A DNA stretch of 64,000 bases, from NCBI GenBank assembly GCA_002551355.1, contig NTHE01000020.1:5663-69662 (forward strand), in the 5' to 3' direction. The notes beneath the pieces are model-generated. The model worked only from the letters and a program-made list of their open reading frames with translations, was not told the DNA's origin and did not search any database. This DNA comes from Streptomyces sp. man185. Its GTDB lineage: Bacteria > Actinomycetota > Actinomycetes > Streptomycetales > Streptomycetaceae. Shown here piece after piece: positions 48,799-64,000 of this stretch. Position 1 is the first letter of the stretch; each line of letters starts with the position of its first letter. Both the position numbers and the translations under genes were made by a program.

Positions 48799-50472
48799 GT
48801 GAGCGACTTGCCGCGCAAGGACTCGAAGAACACGAGGAGCGATCAGTACGACGTGGCGATCCTCGGCAGCGGAATGGCCGGCGGCATGCTGGGCGCGGTA
48901 CTCGCCCGCAACGGCGTCAAGGTCCTGCTGCTCGACGCGGGGACCCACCCGCGCTTCGCCGTCGGTGAATCGACGATCCCCTACACCTCGGGCATGACCC
49001 GGCTGATCGCCGACCGTTACAAGGTTCCCGAACTGGAGGCGCTCTCCAGCTTCAAGGGGATCCGCAAGGAAGTGTCCCGCAACTGCGGCCAGAAGCAGAA
49101 CTTCGGCTTCGTCTACCACCGCGAGGGACAGCCGCAGAATCCCGCGGAGGTGAACCAACTGGTCGTCCCCTCGCTCCTGCGGACCGAGACGCACCTGTTC
49201 CGGCAGGACATCGACGCCTACCTCTTCCACCTCGCGGTGAAGTACGGCGCCGTTCCCCAACTGGCGACCCGCATCGCGGACATCGAGATCGACCCCGACT
49301 CCGGTGCGGTGCTGCGCACCGAGGCCGGCAAGGAGTTCCGCGCGAGCTACGTCGTCGACGGCAGCGGCTTCCGCTCCCCGCTTGCGGAGAAGTTCGACCT
49401 GCGGGAGACGCCGACCCGGGCGCGCACGCACTCGCGCAGCCTCTTCACGCACATGGTCGGGGTCCGCCCCTACGACCAGTCGCCCAACGGCCGCAAGCAC
49501 AAGCAGCCCAACCCGTGGCACAACGGCACGCTGCACCACGTCTTCGACGGCGGCTGGCTGTGGGTCATCCCCTTCGACAACCACGAGGACTCCCTCAACC
49601 CGCTGTGCAGCGTCGGTCTCACCCTCGACCCGCGGGTCTTCCCCAAGGGGGAGGCCACGGCGGAGCAGGAGTTCGACGACTTCCTGAAGCGGTTCCCGGA
49701 GATCGCCTGGCAGTTCGAGGGTGCCAAGGCGGTCAGGCCGTGGGTCTCCACCGGCCGGCTCCAGTACTCGGCCAAGCAGGTCGTGGGGGAGCGGTTCTGC
49801 CTCACCTCGCACGCGGCCGGGTTCATCGACGCGCTCTACTCGCGCGGGCTCACCAACACCATGGAACTGGTCAACGCGCTCGGCTGGCGGCTGATCGCCG
49901 CATCCCGCGACGGCGACTGGTCGCTGGAGCGGTTCTCGTACCTGGAGAACCTCCAGCAGGGGCTGTTCGACTTCCACGACAACCTCGTCTACAGCTCCTT
50001 CGTGGGCTTCCGCGACTACGAGCTGTGGAATGCGGTCAACCGGACCTGGATGCTCGGCACCATGCTCGGCAACGTGATGCTGGAGGACGCCTACTACCGG
50101 TTCGACACCACCGGCGACGCGCAGGTCTTCCTCGACCTGGAACAGAGCAAGCACCCCGGATCGCCCCTGCCGGTGAGTTCCGGATTCAACGAGATGGGAA
50201 TTCTTACCCGGGACCTCTGTGAATCGGTGGAGGACGGAAAAATCGAGCCCGGAGAGGCAGCCAAGAAGATTCTCCGGCACATTGCCCAGGCCGACTTCAT
50301 CTCGCCGTCGTTCCGGCTCGGGAACGAAAGCACCCGCTGCTTCGCGATGAGTCCGGGCAAGATGGCAGTGAATGCCGTCTGGTCGCGCCGTGAGGCGCCG
50401 CCCGAGATCGGACCGCGCATGATCAACGCCAGTAAGGGGCTGGTCAGGACACGCCTGCGCGACTTCAAGTGA
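48799..50472 (+). CDS. Second halogenase-like flavoprotein
   Basis: 557 residues from GTG 48799. FAD motif GSGMAGGMLGAVL, GESTIPYTSG, then GGWLWVIPF (WxWxIP) near residue 255 and a GFIDALYSRG stretch equivalent to the FxDPxxSxG motif but with Pro changed to Ala. The C-terminal 130 residues are longer than in the protein at 43432, and sequence similarity between the two is low outside the motifs, so they belong to different subfamilies. It may halogenate a second position or have become a hydroxylase/oxidase. Last gene of its operon; a terminator follows 28 nt later. Confidence 0.82.
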   Translation: MSDLPRKDSKNTRSDQYDVAILGSGMAGGMLGAVLARNGVKVLLLDAGTHPRFAVGESTIPYTSGMTRLIADRYKVPELEALSSFKGIRKEVSRNCGQKQNFGFVYHREGQPQNPAEVNQLVVPSLLRTETHLFRQDIDAYLFHLAVKYGAVPQLATRIADIEIDPDSGAVLRTEAGKEFRASYVVDGSGFRSPLAEKFDLRETPTRARTHSRSLFTHMVGVRPYDQSPNGRKHKQPNPWHNGTLHHVFDGGWLWVIPFDNHEDSLNPLCSVGLTLDPRVFPKGEATAEQEFDDFLKRFPEIAWQFEGAKAVRPWVSTGRLQYSAKQVVGERFCLTSHAAGFIDALYSRGLTNTMELVNALGWRLIAASRDGDWSLERFSYLENLQQGLFDFHDNLVYSSFVGFRDYELWNAVNRTWMLGTMLGNVMLEDAYYRFDTTGDAQVFLDLEQSKHPGSPLPVSSGFNEMGILTRDLCESVEDGKIEPGEAAKKILRHIAQADFISPSFRLGNESTRCFAMSPGKMAVNAVWSRREAPPEIGPRMINASKGLVRTRLRDFK

Positions 50473-50500
50473 CCCCAGGCGCCGGCTAGGGGTCCTCGGT

Positions 50501-50534
50501 GGGGAACACCCCTGAAAGATCAGGGGTGTTCCCC
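50501..50534 (+). terminator. Strong intrinsic terminator
   Basis: GGGGAACACCCCTGA (50501-50515) pairs perfectly with its complement (50520-50534) across an AAGA loop, followed by GTTTCTT. It separates the halogenase/LAL operon from the PKS operon. Confidence 0.88.
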
Positions 50535-50600
50535 GTTTCTTGGTTGATATAAATTCAGCGGGATTGCTCCGTAATGCAGATTCGAGACAGAGGGCGACGA

Positions 50601-56831
<6,231 letters not shown>

Positions 56832-56905
56832 CCGGCGGACCCGCGCCCGGCCCCGGACCCCTTCCCACGACGTCCCTGTCGTACGACCGCGAGGAATACC
56901 GACCC

Positions 56906-64000
<7,095 letters not shown>

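Noticed and set aside
43432..50472. Enediyne-type cluster, suggested by antiporter and flavoproteins
   Set aside because: No enediyne PKS (KS-AT-ACP-KR-DH-PPTase order) or its accessory proteins are in the window.

Overview
The window is a ~64 kb, very GC-rich (about 70 % or more), densely packed piece of a hybrid polyketide/non-ribosomal-peptide gene cluster. GTG starts, ATGA/GTGA overlaps, strong third-position GC and two rare TTA codons point to Streptomyces or a close actinomycete relative. Neither cluster edge is inside: the first gene is the 3' end of a modular PKS and the last is a PKS still open at base 64000. I do not recognise the final product.

Layout. (1) 1-18206, forward operon: end of a PKS module (AT-DH-KR-ACP); three single-module NRPSs whose adenylation pockets all read as cysteine; a GMC-type flavin oxidoreductase; a stand-alone type II thioesterase. 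Only the second NRPS has an intact heterocyclisation (Cy) domain. The first and third have eroded Cy motifs and each ends in its own thioesterase. (2) 18352-21923: three-gene ABC exporter divergent from a TetR regulator across a mirror-image intergenic region. (3) 21981-25220, reverse: glycosyltransferase, SAM methyltransferase, FAD monooxygenase. (4) 25602-34164: azoline oxidase of the SagB family with an extra N-terminal domain, vanadium-haloperoxidase-like protein, DoxX-like membrane protein, two AraC-type regulators with N-terminal DNA-binding domains, small ABM-type monooxygenase, second FAD monooxygenase. (5) 34456-42926: TetR regulator, then deoxysugar genes (2,3-dehydratase, 4-ketoreductase, N-methyltransferase, 3-aminotransferase, 5-epimerase, thymidylyltransferase) with a DUF418-type membrane protein inserted, ending in a decayed 4,6-dehydratase. 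(6) 43432-50472: flavin halogenase, cation/proton antiporter, large LuxR-family (LAL) activator and second halogenase-like flavoprotein, closed by a strong terminator. (7) 50601-64000: two modular PKS genes, one with a probably dead enoylreductase and one with a module that lacks its acyltransferase.

Working model (inference): the PKSs build a chain that meets cysteine modules; the intact Cy domain makes a thiazoline that the SagB-type enzyme oxidises to a thiazole; two further cysteine-loading units with terminal thioesterases do something non-standard, such as unusual release or sulfur delivery; flavin enzymes halogenate or hydroxylate; and an L-configured 2,3,6-trideoxy-3-(dimethylamino)hexose of rhodosamine/megosamine type is attached. 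Export is by the ABC system, and control is by two TetR, two AraC and one LAL protein plus probable bldA (TTA) dependence. The most unusual points are the two degenerate Cy/Cys/TE units, the AT-less module in a cis-AT assembly line, the SagB fusion without a YcaO partner, and a ~20-bp element repeated at five intergenic sites.
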